The notes: a model not told the origin generated them from the sequence alone. Positions 8,205-15,824 are shown, numbered from the stretch's first letter. The stretch: DNA of 64,000 nt from CAWGJF01 sp963715745 (GCA_963715745.1 OY970271.1:1798001-1862000), one strand, 5' to 3'. Program-made: numbers and translations.

Positions 8205-8449
8205 ATCTGACCGCCATTTTAGTTTGGTGATTTTCTAATTTTTGGCGTTTGGTTTTTGTGCGGCATTTTGTTCTAAGTGTTCGTTCTAATTAATTAACTT
8301 ACAAACTGCACTTGCGAAAGCAAGTTAAGTGCAGTTTGTTTAATCATCGGCAATTGTGTTTTACTCGGCTTTCTTGTTATGGGTCGTCAGACTCCGTTTG
8401 AGTCTGCCGGACTCTAAGGAGCGGCGGGTTATCGGCAAGGCCGTTATAT
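8205..8449 (+). repeat. attC-like cassette site 3/4 (3' part, beyond the two IS elements)
   Basis: Continuation of the site whose opening TTATAAC lies at 5393-5399, before the two tandem IS elements. It starts ATCTGACCGCC, has a strong internal hairpin (CAAACTGCACTTGC near 8303 pairing with GCAAG..AAGTGCAGTTTG near 8320-8340), then the 38-bp hairpin insert at 8383-8420. It closes with GCGGCGGGTTATCGGCAAGGCCGTTATAT (box 8443-8449). The toxin-antitoxin operon follows. Confidence 0.6.
8383..8420. repeat. 38-bp hairpin insert in attC-like site, copy 1
   Basis: A 38-bp block starting GTCGTCAGACTC and ending GACTCTAAGGA. Its arms CTCCGTTTGAGTC and GACTCTAAGGAG fold into a long hairpin around TGCCG. 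An alternative shorter hairpin, CAGACTC/GAGTCTG, is also possible. The same block occurs at 9295-9332 and 15141-15178 with at most one base change, each time between a CTGTT..TGGG stretch and the GCGGxGG closing block. Confidence 0.7.
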
Positions 8450-8537
8450 TTGCTATAGAATGGGTTGAAATTTTAAATTAAGGTTCTTATATTGGGGCTA
8501 TAAATAAGGACTAATATAGGAACTATCAGAGGTTAAG

Positions 8538-8771
8538 ATGCAACAAACTAAAATAAGTTTTGATGAGAACCACATAAAAATATTGAACAAATATCAAGAA
8601 CTCGGCTTCAAAGATAAAAGTTCATTGGTTCGTTCAGCTATTGATGATTTTATTAAATCTGTAGAAAAACAAAAGTTGGCAAAGTCAGCTAAACTGTATG
8701 CCGAGATTTATAAAGAAGATTCAGAATTAAGAGATTTAACAAACTCGGCAATTGAGGATTGGCCTAAATGA
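8538..8771 (+). CDS. Antitoxin of a MazEF-like pair (ribbon-helix-helix type)
   Basis: 77 residues, acidic and largely helical. The N-terminus (residues 1-40) reads as a ribbon-helix-helix DNA-binding fold: TKISFDENHIKILNKYQELGFKDKSSLVRSAI, a strand followed by two helices as in CopG/ParD-type antitoxins. The C-terminal tail (KLYAEIYKEDSELRDLTNSAIEDWPK) would bind and neutralise the toxin. The stop overlaps the toxin start by four bases (ATGA), typical of TA operons. AGAGGTTAAG just upstream gives a good Shine-Dalgarno. It would also repress its own operon. TA pairs are frequent stabilising cargo in large integrons. Confidence 0.8.
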   Translation: MQQTKISFDENHIKILNKYQELGFKDKSSLVRSAIDDFIKSVEKQKLAKSAKLYAEIYKEDSELRDLTNSAIEDWPK

Positions 8772-9124
8772 AATCAATTAAAAGAGGGATGGTTATTGAT
8801 ATAGATTTAAATCCAGTAAAAGGTTCTGAAACTGGAAAGATAAGACCCTGTGTTGTTGTTACCAATGATGTTTACAATCAAAGGGTTCCAGTAATTCAAG
8901 TTGTTCCAATAACTGGTTGGAACGAAAAAAAAGCTCAAATTCATACTAACGTTTTTTTAGAACCCTCAAAAGAAAACGGACTCGCCAAGAAATCCATCGC
9001 TGATTGCCTTCAAACAAGACCAATAGATTATCAATATAGATTAGTTAAAATCCGTGGTCAATTATCAGAAAATAAAATTATTGAAATAGATCAAGCATTG
9101 AAATCAGTCTTTGATTTAATGTAA
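8768..9124 (+). CDS. MazF/PemK-family mRNA interferase toxin
   Basis: 118 residues, the usual MazF length. Family signatures: KRGMVIDIDLNPVKGSETGKIRPCVVVTND (the GxE..K.RP.VV loop at residues about 5-34), VIQVVPITGW, and the C-terminal CLQTRPIDYQYRLVKIRGQLSE strand-helix with conserved Q-T-R-ID. It is expected to cleave mRNA at short sequences and slow growth when the labile antitoxin is lost. It is translationally coupled to the upstream antitoxin and directly followed by attC-like site 5, so the pair forms one cassette. Confidence 0.88.
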   Translation: MKSIKRGMVIDIDLNPVKGSETGKIRPCVVVTNDVYNQRVPVIQVVPITGWNEKKAQIHTNVFLEPSKENGLAKKSIADCLQTRPIDYQYRLVKIRGQLSENKIIEIDQALKSVFDLM

Positions 9125-9134
9125 TCGAATGCAA

Positions 9135-9361
9135 ATATAACCTGCCAATCAAGCGGACGCCGTTTTCGCATTCGGCTTTTTTATAATTTTAATGTTAGTC
9201 GTTCCGTTTTAAGTTTCTTGTTCAGGGTAGTCGTGCTATGAAAGTTTTTTGTAATTATAAAAATTTAATTACAAGTTCGGCATTGCTGTTATGGGTCGTC
9301 AGACTCCGTTAGAGTCTGCCGGACTCTAAGGAGCGGCGGGTTAGGCGCAATGTCGTTATAC
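9135..9361 (+). repeat. attC-like cassette site 5 (intact)
   Basis: A 227-bp uninterrupted example. It opens with ATATAAC (9135-9141) then CTGCCAATCAAGCGGACGCCG, and closes with GCGGCGGGTTAGGCGCAATGTCGTTATAC (box 9355-9361). The reverse complement of the closing end (TATAACGACATTGCGCCTAACCCGCCGC) resembles the opening, giving the imperfect long palindrome with unpaired bases expected of attC. The CAATCAAGCGGACGCC stretch recalls the Vibrio VCR CTCAAGAGGGAC motif. It contains the 38-bp hairpin insert at 9295-9332. Confidence 0.62.
9295..9332. repeat. 38-bp hairpin insert in attC-like site, copy 2
   Basis: Same block as at 8383 (one base different in the loop-proximal arm) and identical to the copy at 15141. 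It sits within site 5 just before the closing block. Confidence 0.7.
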
Positions 9362-9436
9362 CGCAAATATTATTTTCATTGTTCAATCGGAAATGTTATT
9401 TTAGAAACGTTATTCTTAAAAAATATAGGAAATAAA

Positions 9437-9499
9437 ATGCCTGATTCAGACGAACCTGGCGCTAATAATAATTCAAAAGTATTTATCAACCTGCCTTAG
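9437..9499 (+). CDS. Possible Pro/acidic leader peptide upstream of mgtA (MgtL-like)
   Basis: A 20-codon ORF starting ATG at 9437, with AGGA at 9427-9430 at good ribosome-binding distance, and ending TAG at 9497-9499. The peptide begins MPDSDEPGAN, so prolines and acidic residues are packed at the N-terminus. Salmonella MgtL (MEPDPTPLPR...) has the same character; such stretches destabilise ribosomes at low Mg2+ and so report Mg2+ to the mgtA leader. The stop codon lies in the first arm of a CCTTAGG/CCTAAGG hairpin (9494-9500, 9531-9537), so translation would change folding. It is short, so coding is an inference from composition, RBS and position. Confidence 0.4.
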   Translation: MPDSDEPGANNNSKVFINLP

Positions 9500-9655
9500 G
9501 ATTGCCTGCTTAAATTCTTCATTGGCTCTTCCTAAGGAAATTATTTTTAGAGGTGCCAATGAGGTCAACAGATTTTTCTCACTTTATCATTTTTAATCGT
9601 AAACGAGATCTATCAGGTCGCCAAACCAATTCTTCATTGCATTTTCTCTATGAAG
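9487..9655 (+). promoter_or_regulatory. M-box-like (ykoK-type) Mg2+ riboswitch candidate in the mgtA leader
   Basis: The block GGTGCCAATGAGGTCAACAG at 9552-9571, followed by a T-run and CATTTTTAATCG (9588-9599), closely follows the conserved M-box core as I recall it from the Bacillus subtilis ykoK/mgtE leader (GACGCCAATGGGTCAACAG ... GATTTTTAATG). Upstream, TTAGG...GCCT (9496-9507) and GGCTCTTCC (9524-9532) fall where the M-box has TTAGGTGAGGCTCC and CGCTGCTGCCC, but are less conserved. The gene behind it is an Mg2+ ATPase, the expected target. I see no clear terminator, so control could be at translation. Confidence 0.5.
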
Positions 9656-9665
9656 GGGACTGCTA

Positions 9666-12326
9666 ATGACGCGCTCGATCTTTTCGAAAATATCTCCTTC
9701 TATTTTAACAAAAGAAGCTAAATCCCCTCACCAATTTTCTGACAATGAAAGTTTATTAGTTGATGTTTGCAGTCTTAAAGTGCAAGATGCTTTGTTAAAG
9801 TTAAATACTAACATCAAGGGACTGTCAACCGAAGAAGCAGAAAAACGACTTGATGAATATGGATTAAATGAACTTGCTCATTCAAAAACACTTGGCTTTT
9901 GGGCGGATATTTATCACAGGATCCGAAGTCCACTTGTAATTCAGTTACTTATCATCGCTTTGGTCTCTTTATTTATTGGCGAACTGGCGTCTACCATTAT
10001 TGTTGGCGCGATGATCGTTCTTAGTGTTGGGTTGTCTTACATTCTGGATCGCCGTTCCTCAAATGCTGTTGAATCACTTGGCAAAAGAGTTCAATCACAA
10101 GTTTTATTAATTCGCGATGGGAAAGAGATTGAACTTCCTATGTCCGAAGTAGCACCCGGTGATATTATTGTTCTTCAAGCCGGTTCAATTATACCCGCCG
10201 ATTTAAGATTAATTACGGCAAAGGATTTCTTCGTCAGTCAATCCGTACTTACCGGTGAATCAATGCCGATTGAGAAAAAAGCCGAAGAGGTAAAGCTTGA
10301 GAGTGGATTTATATTTGAAATGCAGAACGCTTGTTTTCAAGGAAGTAATGTTCTAAGCGGATCGGCACGCGGAGTTGTTGTTAATACCGGAACCCGGACA
10401 TACTTCGGTTCAATATCCGAAAAGCTTACCGAAAAAAGGGACGAAACAAGTTTTGATAAAGGAGTAAAATCATTTACCTGGCTGATGATCAGGTTTATGG
10501 TTGTTATGGTTTTTGCGGTCTTTATGATTGTTGGAATTACTAAAGGAAACTGGATTGAAGCTTTGTTGTTCGGGCTTTCAATAGCCGTAGGGTTAACTCC
10601 TGAAATGCTTCCGATGATTGTTACAGTAAATCTTGCCAAGGGCGCTTTAACAATGTCTAAAAAGAAAGTTATAGTAAAACACTTATCTTCAATTCAAAAC
10701 TTCGGCGCGATTGATATTCTATGCACAGATAAAACCGGAACACTTACGCAGGATAAAGTTGTTTTAGAAAGACACGTAGATATAACCGGGAACGAAAGCC
10801 GTGATGTGCTTCAGTATGCTTACCTGAATAGTTTCTATCAAACCGGATTAAGAAATTTAATTGACCGCGCAGTGCTTTCGCATATCGAGTTAAATGTTGA
10901 GGGCAAATGCAGCTTAGTTGATGAGCTACCTTTCGATTTCCAAAGAAGAAGAATGTCTGTTATTGTTGAGTACGAAGGAGACCACGTTCTTATTTGCAAA
11001 GGCGCGGTTGAAGAGATTTATTCGTTATGCACTCATTATCAGGTTGACGATGAAGTTTATCCATTAATAGATATGATGCACGATGATCTTTATGAAGAAG
11101 TTGAAACATTAAATAACAACGGTTACCGTGTTCTTGCAATTGCCTACCGGGATTTCCCGGCTGTGAAAAATACTTTCAGCGTTAGCGATGAAAAAGAATT
11201 AATTCTTCTCGGTTACATTGCGTTTTTTGATCCGCCAAAAGAATCAGCAGCAGAAGCTATAAAAAACTTACAGAACACAGGAGTAAAAGTAAAAATTCTA
11301 ACCGGTGATAATTCACTTGTTACAAAAAAGGTTTGTAAAGATGTTGGTTTGGCAGTTGACCGCGTTATTACGGGTGATGAATTAAATAAAATGTTGCCCG
11401 AAGAATTCACTAAAACAATTCAACAATTTGATATTTTTGCCAAATTGTCTCCGCTTCAAAAAGAGAAAGTTATTTCTTCACTGCGGCAAGCCGGACACGT
11501 GGTTGGATATATGGGAGATGGAATTAACGATTCTCCTTCTTTGCGTGCAGCGGATGTGGGAATTTCGGTTGACTCAGCAGTTGATGTTGCAAAAGAAGCC
11601 GCCGATATTGTCCTGCTTGAAAAAAGTTTACTTGTTCTTGAAGACGGTATAATTGAAGGACGAAAAGTCTTTGCGAATATTGTAAAATATATTAGAATGG
11701 GTTCCAGCTCTAATTTTGGAAATATGTTCAGCGTTGTGGGTGCAAGTTATTTATTGCCATTTCTTCCGATGCAGCCGATTCAAATTCTACTTAATAATTT
11801 ATTGTATGATTTTTCACAAACCGGAATTCCAACCGATAATGTTGATAAAGAGATTGTTGTTAAACCGCTTAAATGGCGAATTGATAACATAAAAAGATTT
11901 ATGATTTTCATCGGTCCGATGAGTTCAATTTTTGATTATGCTACCTTCGCTCTAATGTGGTACTTCTTTGGTGCGAGCCACTTTCTTGATAGTTCGATTG
12001 CCGGTCCCCAAAAAGAATTTCTGGCAAAATTATTTCAGACCGGCTGGTTTGTTGAATCATTATTAACACAAACATTAATTGTACACATAATACGCACGCG
12101 GCGTATTCCTTTTTGGGGGAGCCGTGCTTCATTACCAATGACCCTGACAACATTAGCAATAATGCTTATCGGTGCCTGGCTTCCGTATTCGCCTTTTGCT
12201 GATACTTTTGGCTTAGTACCTTTACCGGCAATTTATTGGGCCTGGATTGCTGGATTTCTGATATCTTACGGAGTTTTAACACATATTGTAAAAGTATGGT
12301 TCTTCAAAAAATATGGAGATAGTTAA
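9666..12326 (+). CDS. mgtA: MgtA-type magnesium-translocating P-type ATPase
   Basis: 886 residues, the usual size for MgtA/MgtB. It has a cation-ATPase N-domain at about residues 30-100, the TGES motif at 196-199, phosphorylation site D355 in CTDKTGTLT, and GDGIND at 617-622. An N-terminal helix pair (about 85-120), a pair around 270-320, and a C-terminal group of TM helices form the membrane part. The pattern GLTPEMLPMIVTVNLAKGA in the fourth TM region is typical of MgtA. It imports Mg2+ across the inner membrane using ATP. Start ATG has GAAGGGG upstream. It is followed after 2 bp by the PTS IIA-like gene, forming an operon. The leader carries Mg2+-sensing candidates. Lying between attC-like sites 5 and 6, it may be part of a large mobile cassette. 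Confidence 0.93.
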   Translation: MTRSIFSKISPSILTKEAKSPHQFSDNESLLVDVCSLKVQDALLKLNTNIKGLSTEEAEKRLDEYGLNELAHSKTLGFWADIYHRIRSPLVIQLLIIALVSLFIGELASTIIVGAMIVLSVGLSYILDRRSSNAVESLGKRVQSQVLLIRDGKEIELPMSEVAPGDIIVLQAGSIIPADLRLITAKDFFVSQSVLTGESMPIEKKAEEVKLESGFIFEMQNACFQGSNVLSGSARGVVVNTGTRTYFGSISEKLTEKRDETSFDKGVKSFTWLMIRFMVVMVFAVFMIVGITKGNWIEALLFGLSIAVGLTPEMLPMIVTVNLAKGALTMSKKKVIVKHLSSIQNFGAIDILCTDKTGTLTQDKVVLERHVDITGNESRDVLQYAYLNSFYQTGLRNLIDRAVLSHIELNVEGKCSLVDELPFDFQRRRMSVIVEYEGDHVLICKGAVEEIYSLCTHYQVDDEVYPLIDMMHDDLYEEVETLNNNGYRVLAIAYRDFPAVKNTFSVSDEKELILLGYIAFFDPPKESAAEAIKNLQNTGVKVKILTGDNSLVTKKVCKDVGLAVDRVITGDELNKMLPEEFTKTIQQFDIFAKLSPLQKEKVISSLRQAGHVVGYMGDGINDSPSLRAADVGISVDSAVDVAKEAADIVLLEKSLLVLEDGIIEGRKVFANIVKYIRMGSSSNFGNMFSVVGASYLLPFLPMQPIQILLNNLLYDFSQTGIPTDNVDKEIVVKPLKWRIDNIKRFMIFIGPMSSIFDYATFALMWYFFGASHFLDSSIAGPQKEFLAKLFQTGWFVESLLTQTLIVHIIRTRRIPFWGSRASLPMTLTTLAIMLIGAWLPYSPFADTFGLVPLPAIYWAWIAGFLISYGVLTHIVKVWFFKKYGDS

Positions 12327-12328
12327 TT

Positions 12329-13126
12329 ATGGATAGTTTATTAGATGCACTGCAGGAAGGACGCTTAATCGAATTACCGGATAATGATAAATTTGATTCA
12401 TTGCAATTTTTAGCTCACATTATTGAGGCAATCCCTTCAGTTCCAAACGGTACTGATGTAGTCGGTATGGTTTTAGCCCGCGAAAAAAACACAGTGACCG
12501 CACTTGGGAAAAGTTTCGCTTGCCCTCACGCTCGTGTTCCGTATGATGAAGACCTGATTTGTGCAATTGGATGGAGCCCTACCGGTATTGATTACGGCGC
12601 TCCGGATAATCTTCCTGTACATATTGTAATAATGTATCTTGTCCCGGATAATCAAAGGAACCATTATTTAAAAGAAATTTCAATTCTTGCAAAAGCCCTG
12701 CAAACCAAAAATAATTTTGATACTATTCGAACAGCTGCCGACTTGAACACCATAAGAAATATCCTTTTAGATTTAGTCAACGATTCAAAAAGTATTATTG
12801 GTTCCGATACGCGTGCAAGAATGATTCAGCTGGAAGCGCGCACTGCTTCTGCACTGCCGCAAATCCAACAACTCTCTAATGTTATAATTGAACCGGTTAC
12901 AATCGTTGCCGAATTAAATCAGAGACCAATCATACTTGCTCAAAATAAAGAACTGGTTGATATGCTCGATAAATCAAGTCAGCTTGTGGAATCGATTTCG
13001 GCAAAGGGCTCCTATGAACAAAATGGCTGGCGGATAATTAAAAGGGACTCTTCAATTTATCAATCCGATAGATCTTTATTTGATTGTATTGCCGTAAAAG
13101 TGATTCTTAGTGATTCAAATAAATGA
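12329..13126 (+). CDS. PTS EIIA-like (fructose/nitrogen type) regulatory protein
   Basis: 265 residues. The N-terminal half is a PTS_EIIA_2 domain of the PtsN/fructose type: LQFLAHIIEAIPSV...GMVLAREKNTVTALGKSFACPHARVP, with the phosphorylatable His at residue 67 in CPHAR, followed by IDYGAPDNLPVHIVIMYLVPDNQRNHYLKEISILAKAL. The C-terminal half (about 165-265) has no match I recognise. No sugar permease is nearby; instead it lies 2 bp after mgtA. PtsN-type proteins are known to regulate ion transporters, so control of the Mg2+ ATPase is a reasonable inference but not shown. Confidence 0.8.
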   Translation: MDSLLDALQEGRLIELPDNDKFDSLQFLAHIIEAIPSVPNGTDVVGMVLAREKNTVTALGKSFACPHARVPYDEDLICAIGWSPTGIDYGAPDNLPVHIVIMYLVPDNQRNHYLKEISILAKALQTKNNFDTIRTAADLNTIRNILLDLVNDSKSIIGSDTRARMIQLEARTASALPQIQQLSNVIIEPVTIVAELNQRPIILAQNKELVDMLDKSSQLVESISAKGSYEQNGWRIIKRDSSIYQSDRSLFDCIAVKVILSDSNK

Positions 13127-13158
13127 AACTACTAAGTTTTAAATAGTGCAGTTGAATT

Positions 13159-13977
13159 ATGTTTATTAATATTATTAAGGATAATTTAGCTGATACAACG
13201 AATCAGGAGACGAAACCGGAAAGATTTGTAATTAAGACTATCTGTCTCAACAATATTTTTGATATTAAAGATAGTGGGAATATTTTTAGAATTATAAAAG
13301 AGATGCTCAATTATTTTTATTATCGGTTTTTAGCTTTTAATCATTATTACAAATTCCATTTTTATAGCAAGATTGATAATCGTAATTATAAATTCTTATT
13401 TTCTTCAGAGCAAGTTGTTGTAATATCCGATAAAAATCTTAGTGTATTAGACAATAAAATGAGCACTGCTTATTATGATACCTTTGATCTTTTCTATTCA
13501 CTCTTTATTTACTATCTATCATCGACATTTGGAAGGTTTGAGAATTACGAGAAAATATTATTTAATTTCCTTTATAAGAAACAATCCATGCCATTAATGG
13601 ATAGAGCCATTTATTTTTTTAATTATTTCTACATTAAACGCCTAATTGCAAGTAACCATTTAAAGCTTTTCAAAATATATAATTCTCCGGCTTTTAATTA
13701 TATCCAGATTAATCAAAGAAAAGAATTGGATACTATGATTCAAAAGAGTGAGATTGTGCTTAAATATATACCGAAATTCAAAAAATATTTTCTCTTGTTT
13801 GGAGCAATTAATAAGCGAAAAATATATACCACAGTTTTAACGATTGTATTATTAGCATTATTAACAGCGATCATATTGACAATATCAACTGTATTTGGAT
13901 TTAAAATTGTCCTTTATCTATTCATTCTTCAATTCATCTTTATTTCTGTTTTAATCTGGTTGGAACACAGAAAATGA
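13159..13977 (+). CDS. Hypothetical protein with two C-terminal TM segments
   Basis: 272 residues, very rich in F, Y, I, K and N, with markedly AT-rich codons compared with the preceding mgtA. The first about 215 residues look soluble and helical. Two hydrophobic helices follow at about 222-243 and 247-265, ending WLEHRK, so it is probably a cytoplasmic domain attached to the inner membrane. No recognisable family. It starts 33 bp after the EIIA-like gene and is followed by attC-like site 6, so it may be the last gene of the mgtA cassette or its own cassette. Composition suggests separate origin from mgtA. Confidence 0.65.
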   Translation: MFINIIKDNLADTTNQETKPERFVIKTICLNNIFDIKDSGNIFRIIKEMLNYFYYRFLAFNHYYKFHFYSKIDNRNYKFLFSSEQVVVISDKNLSVLDNKMSTAYYDTFDLFYSLFIYYLSSTFGRFENYEKILFNFLYKKQSMPLMDRAIYFFNYFYIKRLIASNHLKLFKIYNSPAFNYIQINQRKELDTMIQKSEIVLKYIPKFKKYFLLFGAINKRKIYTTVLTIVLLALLTAIILTISTVFGFKIVLYLFILQFIFISVLIWLEHRK

Positions 13978-14023
13978 TTTATTTTAAAAAATTATTGAAA
14001 ATCAATTATAGATTACAAGGGCG

Positions 14024-14182
14024 GTATAACAAGCAAATCAAGAGGACGCCGTTCCTGCCTGCATACCTTCGGTATGTAAACCAGCAGGCAGGTTTAATAA
14101 ATAATAAATCACAAAGCACAGGCTGCGTGATAAGGAAATCTTTTAAATAATAGTAGCGTTTTAACATAACACACCGTTAGGT
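14024..14182 (+). repeat. attC-like cassette site 6
   Basis: 159 bp. It opens GTATAACAAGCAAATCAAGAGGACGCCG (box 14024-14030), closely resembling the start of Vibrio VCRs (TAACAAACGCCTCAAGAGGGAC). It closes with ACACCGTTAGGTGG, whose GTTAGGT (14176-14182) fits the canonical R' box GTTRRRY exactly. The centre has a CCTGCCTGC ... GCAGGCAGG hairpin (14055-14092) around a nested CATACCTTCGGTATG hairpin. This is the most canonical site of the array by box sequence and length. Confidence 0.7.
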
Positions 14183-14227
14183 GGATGGAAAAAATATTTG
14201 ATAAATATAATGTTTTGGGAATTATAA

Positions 14228-14923
14228 ATGGAATCAATAAATAAAGAAAAACATCGTACTCAACATATTGGTTGGTTACGTGCAGCAGTTTTGGGTGCTA
14301 ATGATGGAATTGTATCAATTGCAAGTCTCATTGTTGGAGTGGCAGCAGCTCAAGCCGCAACTAATGACATTTTAATTGCTGGTGTGGCTGGGCTTGTTGC
14401 CGGGGCAATGTCGATGGCAGCTGGTGAATATATTTCAGTGAGCTCACAAGCAGATACTGAAAAAGCAGATATAGATCGTGAACGTATTGAGTTAGAAAAT
14501 AGTGTTGAATCAGAGAAAGAAGAATTAGCATCAATTTATGTAAAGCGTGGTATTGATTCAGAACTTGCAATTCAAGTTGCTGAGCAATTAATGGCTCACG
14601 ACGCACTCGGGGCGCATGCCCGGGATGAGCTTGGGATATCAGAAATATTAACAGCGAGACCTATTCAGGCAGCATTTTCTTCAGCTGGAACTTTTGCAAT
14701 TGGGGCTGCTATGCCATTGTTAGCTGTATTACTATTTCCCACAAAGATCTTGATACCAGCTGTATCTGTGACGTCATTATTATGTCTGGCGTTATTAGGT
14801 ATCTTTTCTGCTAAAATTGGTGGGTCGCCTATATTGAAAGCTACTTTGCGTGTTACTTTTTGGGGAGCGCTAGCAATGTTAATTACAGCAGGTATTGGAG
14901 CATTGTTTGGTGTTGCCGTTTAA
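14228..14923 (+). CDS. VIT1/CCC1-family Fe2+/Mn2+ transporter
   Basis: 231 residues. The N-terminal TM1 motif WLRAAVLGANDGIVSIASLIVGVAAA and TM2 GLVAGAMSMAAGEYISVSSQADTEKADI are diagnostic of the VIT family. A cytoplasmic, acidic helical metal-binding region follows (E-rich, residues about 78-140, ending ALGAHARDELGI), then three TM helices to the C-terminus. The protein moves ferrous iron or manganese across the membrane, usually to export or store excess metal. It is the only gene between attC-like sites 6 and 7. Base composition is less AT-rich than the preceding gene, as expected for cassettes of mixed origin. Confidence 0.92.
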   Translation: MESINKEKHRTQHIGWLRAAVLGANDGIVSIASLIVGVAAAQAATNDILIAGVAGLVAGAMSMAAGEYISVSSQADTEKADIDRERIELENSVESEKEELASIYVKRGIDSELAIQVAEQLMAHDALGAHARDELGISEILTARPIQAAFSSAGTFAIGAAMPLLAVLLFPTKILIPAVSVTSLLCLALLGIFSAKIGGSPILKATLRVTFWGALAMLITAGIGALFGVAV

Positions 14924-14949
14924 ATGGCGCTTAATATAATATGGCTACC

Positions 14950-15206
14950 ACTTAACAAGCTGCTCAAGATCGACCGCCGAAACGGTTTGAGTTAGGTGCT
15001 GTTTTTAAGGTTACGTTTTTCATTCGGCATTTTATTCTAAGTAGTTTGTAAATGTAAGTTAGGTCGCCGCCATTGCGCGGAAAATTAATGGCGGCTACAA
15101 ATTATAAATATTCGTTGTTGGTTAAGTATTGCTGTTCTGGGTCGTCAGACTCCGTTAGAGTCTGCCGGACTCTAAGGAGCGGTGGCTTAGCGGCAAGCCA
15201 TTATGT
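14950..15206 (+). repeat. attC-like cassette site 7
   Basis: 257 bp between the VIT gene and the cupin gene. It opens with ACTTAACAAGCTGCTCAAGATCGACCGCCG (box 14950-14956). It closes with GCGGTGGCTTAGCGGCAAGCCATTATGT, where the final box has ATT instead of GTT, so the site may be degenerate. It contains CGCCGCCATTGCGCG...TTAATGGCGGC as an internal hairpin (about 15064-15096) and the 38-bp hairpin insert at 15141-15178. Confidence 0.55.
15141..15178. repeat. 38-bp hairpin insert in attC-like site, copy 3
   Basis: Identical to the copy at 9295-9332. Relative to site 1 (CTGTTCTGGGGCGCCGCTTA) it is inserted between CTGTTCTGG and GCGGTGGCTTA, which shows it as a discrete added block rather than a part common to all sites. 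Confidence 0.7.
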
Positions 15207-15230
15207 GCATATGCAAATATTAGAAGAGAA

Positions 15231-15824
15231 ATGAATTTGAAAAGAAGGAAGTTTATTTTAAGTGCATTATTATTATATCCAATAAATCTTATTGCTAAAG
15301 CAAATAATAACTTTATTATGTTTTTTGAAAAAGGAATATTTATGCGAACAAAAAAAGGATTCAAAGTAAATTCTGGTGAAGCAAGATTTGGGAAAAGTTA
15401 CAAAATGAAAGGAGTTACTTTAAACAATCTAGATATAAAGATTAGTGGAAAGGACACAGATGGTGAACTTGCGGTATTTGAACAAACCGGATTTACGCCA
15501 AATGGAGGTCCACCATTGCATATACATTTAAATCAAGATGAATGGTTTTTTGTGACTGAAGGAGAATACCTATTCCAAGTCGATGAAGATAGATATACAA
15601 TGAAAGCTGGGGAAACTATATTTCTTCCTCGCAATGTTCCACACGCATTCATACAATTAACAGAAAAAGCAAAGACAATAGTATCTTATTTGCCGGCGGG
15701 AAAAATGGAAGATTTTTTTAAGACAACAGATTCCTGGACAACAATACCATCAAAAGAAGAAGTTGTTAAAGTATTTGAAGACAACGGGATGAAGATTGTC
15801 GGAGAACCACTAAAAATTGAATAA
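15231..15824 (+). CDS. Cupin-domain protein with a possible Tat signal (cassette gene)
   Basis: 197 residues. The N-terminus MNLKRRKFILSALLLYP looks like a twin-arginine or Sec signal, so export is possible; an internal ATG at 15342 would give a cytosolic form. A conserved cupin spans about residues 80-170: motif 1 GGPPLHIHLNQDEWFFVTEGEYLFQV with HxH and E metal ligands, and motif 2 GETIFLPRNVPHAFIQL with the third His. The family covers oxygenases, isomerases and small-molecule binders (quercetinase-like cupins look similar); the substrate cannot be told. The Shine-Dalgarno AGAAGAGA precedes the chosen start. It follows attC-like site 7 and precedes site 8. Confidence 0.82.
   Translation: MNLKRRKFILSALLLYPINLIAKANNNFIMFFEKGIFMRTKKGFKVNSGEARFGKSYKMKGVTLNNLDIKISGKDTDGELAVFEQTGFTPNGGPPLHIHLNQDEWFFVTEGEYLFQVDEDRYTMKAGETIFLPRNVPHAFIQLTEKAKTIVSYLPAGKMEDFFKTTDSWTTIPSKEEVVKVFEDNGMKIVGEPLKIE

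Noticed and set aside
10337..12159. Antisense open frames within mgtA
   Set aside because: They lie inside a highly conserved P-type ATPase and have no RBS or domain.
13978..14100. CCTGCCTGC...GCAGGCAGG as a transcription terminator after the 272-residue gene
   Set aside because: No T-run follows, similar palindromes occur in site 8, and it lies in the centre of attC-like site 6, so it is better read as part of that site or a dispersed palindrome.
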